From the NCBI RefSeq assembly GCF_002885955.2, contig NZ_POQS01000003.1, positions 134,763-198,762 of the forward strand: a DNA stretch of 64,000 nt, read 5' to 3'. The notes beneath the pieces were generated by a model. It worked only from the letters and a program-made list of their open reading frames with translations, was not told where the DNA came from and did not search any database. The first letter of the stretch is position 1, and each line of letters starts with the position of its first letter. This DNA comes from Achromobacter pulmonis. GTDB taxonomy: Bacteria; Pseudomonadota; Gammaproteobacteria; Burkholderiales; Burkholderiaceae_B. The position numbers and the translations under genes were made by a program. Shown here one piece after another: positions 57,439 through 64,000 of this stretch.

Positions 57439-58905
57439 TCAGCGCGGCAGTTCGCTCGACCCCATCAAGTAGGCGTCCACGGCGCGCGCGCACTGGCGGC
57501 CTTCGCGGATGGCCCAGACCACCAGCGACTGGCCGCGGCGCATGTCGCCGGCGGCGAAGACCTTTTCCACGTTGGTGCGGTAGTCGTCGGTGTTGGCGCG
57601 CACGTTGCCGCGCGCGTCGCGGTCCACGCCGAAGGCGTCGAGCACGGTCTGCACCGGCGACACGAAGCCCATGGCCAGCAGCACCAGGTCGGCCTTGATC
57701 TCGAACTCCGAGCCTTCGACTTCGCGCATCTTCATCTGGCCGGTGGCTTCGTCCTTGAACCATTCGACGCGCGCGCCGACCAGTTTCTCGACGCGGCCGT
57801 TGCTGCCCTTGAGCAGCTTGGTGGTCACCGACCAGTCGCGCTCGCAGCCTTCCTCGTGCGAGGACGAGGTGCGCAGCTTGAGCGGCCAGTAGGGCCAGGT
57901 CATGGCCTTGTTTTCCGACTCGGGCGGCTGGGGCATCAGCTCGAATTGCGTGACCGAGGCCGCGCCGTGGCGGTTGCTGGTGCCGACGCAGTCCGAACCC
58001 GTGTCGCCGCCGCCGATCACCACCACGTGCTTGCCCTTGGCCAGCGTCTGGTTGGCCAGGCGGTCGCCGGCCACGGCCTTGTTCTGCTGGCGCAGGAAGT
58101 CCATGGCGAAGTACACGCCGGACAGCTCGCGGCCCGGCACCGGCAGGTCGCGCGGGGTTTCCGAGCCGCCGCTCATCACCACGGCGTCGAACTCGGCCAG
58201 CAGCGATTCAGGCGTGCGCACCGTGAGGCCGTCGGCCACCGGGTCGCTGGGGTTGCCGATATAGGTCGAGGGCGCGAACTCCACGCCTTCGGCCTCCATC
58301 TGCGAGATGCGGCGGTCGATCTGGTGCTTTTCCAGCTTGAAGTCGGGGATACCGTAGCGCAGCAGCCCGCCGATGCGGTCGCTCTTTTCGAACAGGGTCA
58401 CGGAATGGCCGGCGCGCGCCAGCTGCTGCGAGCACGCCATGCCCGCCGGGCCGGAGCCCACCACCGCGACCTTTTTGCCGGTCTTGCGCGCCGGCACCTG
58501 CGGCGTGACCCAGCCTTCGGCCCAGCCCTTGTCGATGATGGCGTGCTCGATGGACTTGATGCCCACGGCCTCGCTGTTGATGTTCAAGGTACAGGCGGCT
58601 TCGCACGGCGCCGGGCAGATGCGGCCGGTGAATTCCGGGAAGTTGTTGGTGGAGTGCAGCACGTCCAGCGCGCGCTTCCAGTCCTGGCGGTACACCAGGT
58701 CGTTCCAGTCCGGGATGATGTTGTTGACCGGGCAGCCGTTGTTGCAGAACGGGATGCCGCAGTCCATGCAGCGCGCCGCCTGCTGCTTGGCCTGCTCGTC
58801 GGTCAGGTGCAGCACGAACTCGCGCCAGTTCTTCAGGCGCTTCTGCGGGGCCTCGGAGGCCTCCTGCAGGCGCTGGTATTCCATGAATCCGGTGATCTTT
58901 CCCAT
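57439..58905 (-). CDS. gltD: Glutamate synthase (NADPH) small subunit
   Basis: A 488-residue flavoprotein that passes NADPH electrons to the large subunit. N-terminal cysteine clusters for 4Fe-4S centres ([28 protein letters not shown]), an FAD-binding [21 protein letters not shown] and an NADPH-binding [19 protein letters not shown] are present. ATG 58905 lies 8 bp after the gltB stop. Confidence 0.97.
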   Translation of the reverse strand: MGKITGFMEYQRLQEASEAPQKRLKNWREFVLHLTDEQAKQQAARCMDCGIPFCNNGCPVNNIIPDWNDLVYRQDWKRALDVLHSTNNFPEFTGRICPAPCEAACTLNINSEAVGIKSIEHAIIDKGWAEGWVTPQVPARKTGKKVAVVGSGPAGMACSQQLARAGHSVTLFEKSDRIGGLLRYGIPDFKLEKHQIDRRISQMEAEGVEFAPSTYIGNPSDPVADGLTVRTPESLLAEFDAVVMSGGSETPRDLPVPGRELSGVYFAMDFLRQQNKAVAGDRLANQTLAKGKHVVVIGGGDTGSDCVGTSNRHGAASVTQFELMPQPPESENKAMTWPYWPLKLRTSSSHEEGCERDWSVTTKLLKGSNGRVEKLVGARVEWFKDEATGQMKMREVEGSEFEIKADLVLLAMGFVSPVQTVLDAFGVDRDARGNVRANTDDYRTNVEKVFAAGDMRRGQSLVVWAIREGRQCARAVDAYLMGSSELPR

Positions 58906-58913
58906 GATTTCCC

Positions 58914-63653
<4,740 letters not shown>

Positions 63654-64000
63654 GGCGCGCTCCGCAGTAGGCCTGCGTCGTGATGTTGCAGTGCAGGAGA
63701 CGGACAATACCCCTGACAGGAGCAGGGTGCAATAGGAAAAAACAGGGTATGTCCCTAATTATATTTATGGTCGCTCATAGGATGATTATTTGGTGACGTA
63801 TCTAGATCGTTGCCTGGCGCGGGTTTCCAGACAGGGGTGCAGACGGAGAAGCGATGCTTGACCGGGATTCGGCCGTTTTTTTGGTTATACGTCCCCGATA
63901 ATTTTGGATGTCGAGGCCGCTCGTATCCGCAATCCGGTGTTGCGCAATCGCAATGGCGAGCGCCGCGACGCGCCCAGGGCGCGTCATGCATGCATGCAGG
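63654..64000. other. Non-coding stretch upstream of gltB
   Basis: Apart from the candidate gltBD promoter I see no supportable gene here. Small open frames (for example 63755-63991 on the minus strand) lack a ribosome site, a plausible N-terminus and protein-like composition. The window ends before the next upstream gene. Confidence 0.6.
63758..63763 (-). promoter_or_regulatory. Candidate -10 of the gltBD promoter
   Basis: The minus strand reads a perfect TATAAT in the AT-rich stretch about 105 bp before the gltB ATG; no clear -35 lies 17 bp upstream. Just downstream, GGG-ACATA-CCC followed by GTTTTTT could form a small leader hairpin, too short to call an attenuator. Confidence 0.45.

Noticed and set aside
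63755-63991. 78-codon minus-strand frame upstream of gltB
   Set aside because: It overlaps the likely gltBD promoter, lacks a ribosome site and its product shows no protein-like pattern.

Overview
This is a GC-rich chromosomal window whose gene content and order (murA-his-hinT-tatABC, petABC-sspAB, mlaFEDAC, gltBD, Bug-type solute receptors) fit a betaproteobacterium of the family Alcaligenaceae. It looks most like a classical Bordetella species. I recognise this from protein sequence and gene order, not from a search, and I cannot separate B. pertussis, B. parapertussis and B. bronchiseptica. I see no insertion sequence, CRISPR array or prophage.

Layout. 1-3572: start of a LysE-type exporter, the DEAD-box helicase rhlE and a DUF945 protein. 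3595-10467: a dipeptide-type ABC importer operon (binding protein, two permeases, fused double ATPase) ending in an amidohydrolase. 10536-16587: a membrane-linked GTPase/DUF3482 and DUF2868 pair, an AraC regulator, a DMT exporter and a class V aminotransferase. 16644-28890: the accessory part, bounded by tRNA-Asn and tRNA-Thr. It holds a Crp/Fnr regulator, nnrS, a nitrate/taurine-type ABC transporter, a TonB receptor / hemophilin-like / Slam (type XI secretion) cassette between Fur-like boxes, and a small GAF-protein pair. 28968-36188: sspBA, petABC, mscL, a NIF3 protein, a DegS-like protease and a small HTH regulator. 36239-48340: a long minus-strand run from yadG/yadH through ibaG, murA and hisGDCBHAFIE to hinT and tatABC. 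48394-52327: the mla phospholipid transport operon without a recognisable mlaB. 52380-57324: nitronate monooxygenase, Bug receptor, MFS carrier, LysR regulator and ompW. 57386-64000: gltD, gltB and their promoter region.

Most of the window is core metabolism and envelope biology. The most interesting part is 18967-27544. Two near-identical Fur-like boxes flank an outward-facing receptor (20834), a secreted protein with a TbpB-like C-terminal barrel (23936) and its Slam-type outer-membrane exporter (24958). This cassette lies between the binding-protein gene of an ABC transporter (26443-27468) and its permease and ATPase genes (18967-20534), which overlap nnrS. The arrangement suggests an iron-controlled haem (or similar ligand) capture route, with an inner-membrane transporter and a haem-copper membrane protein under the same control. 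The ligand is inferred, not shown.
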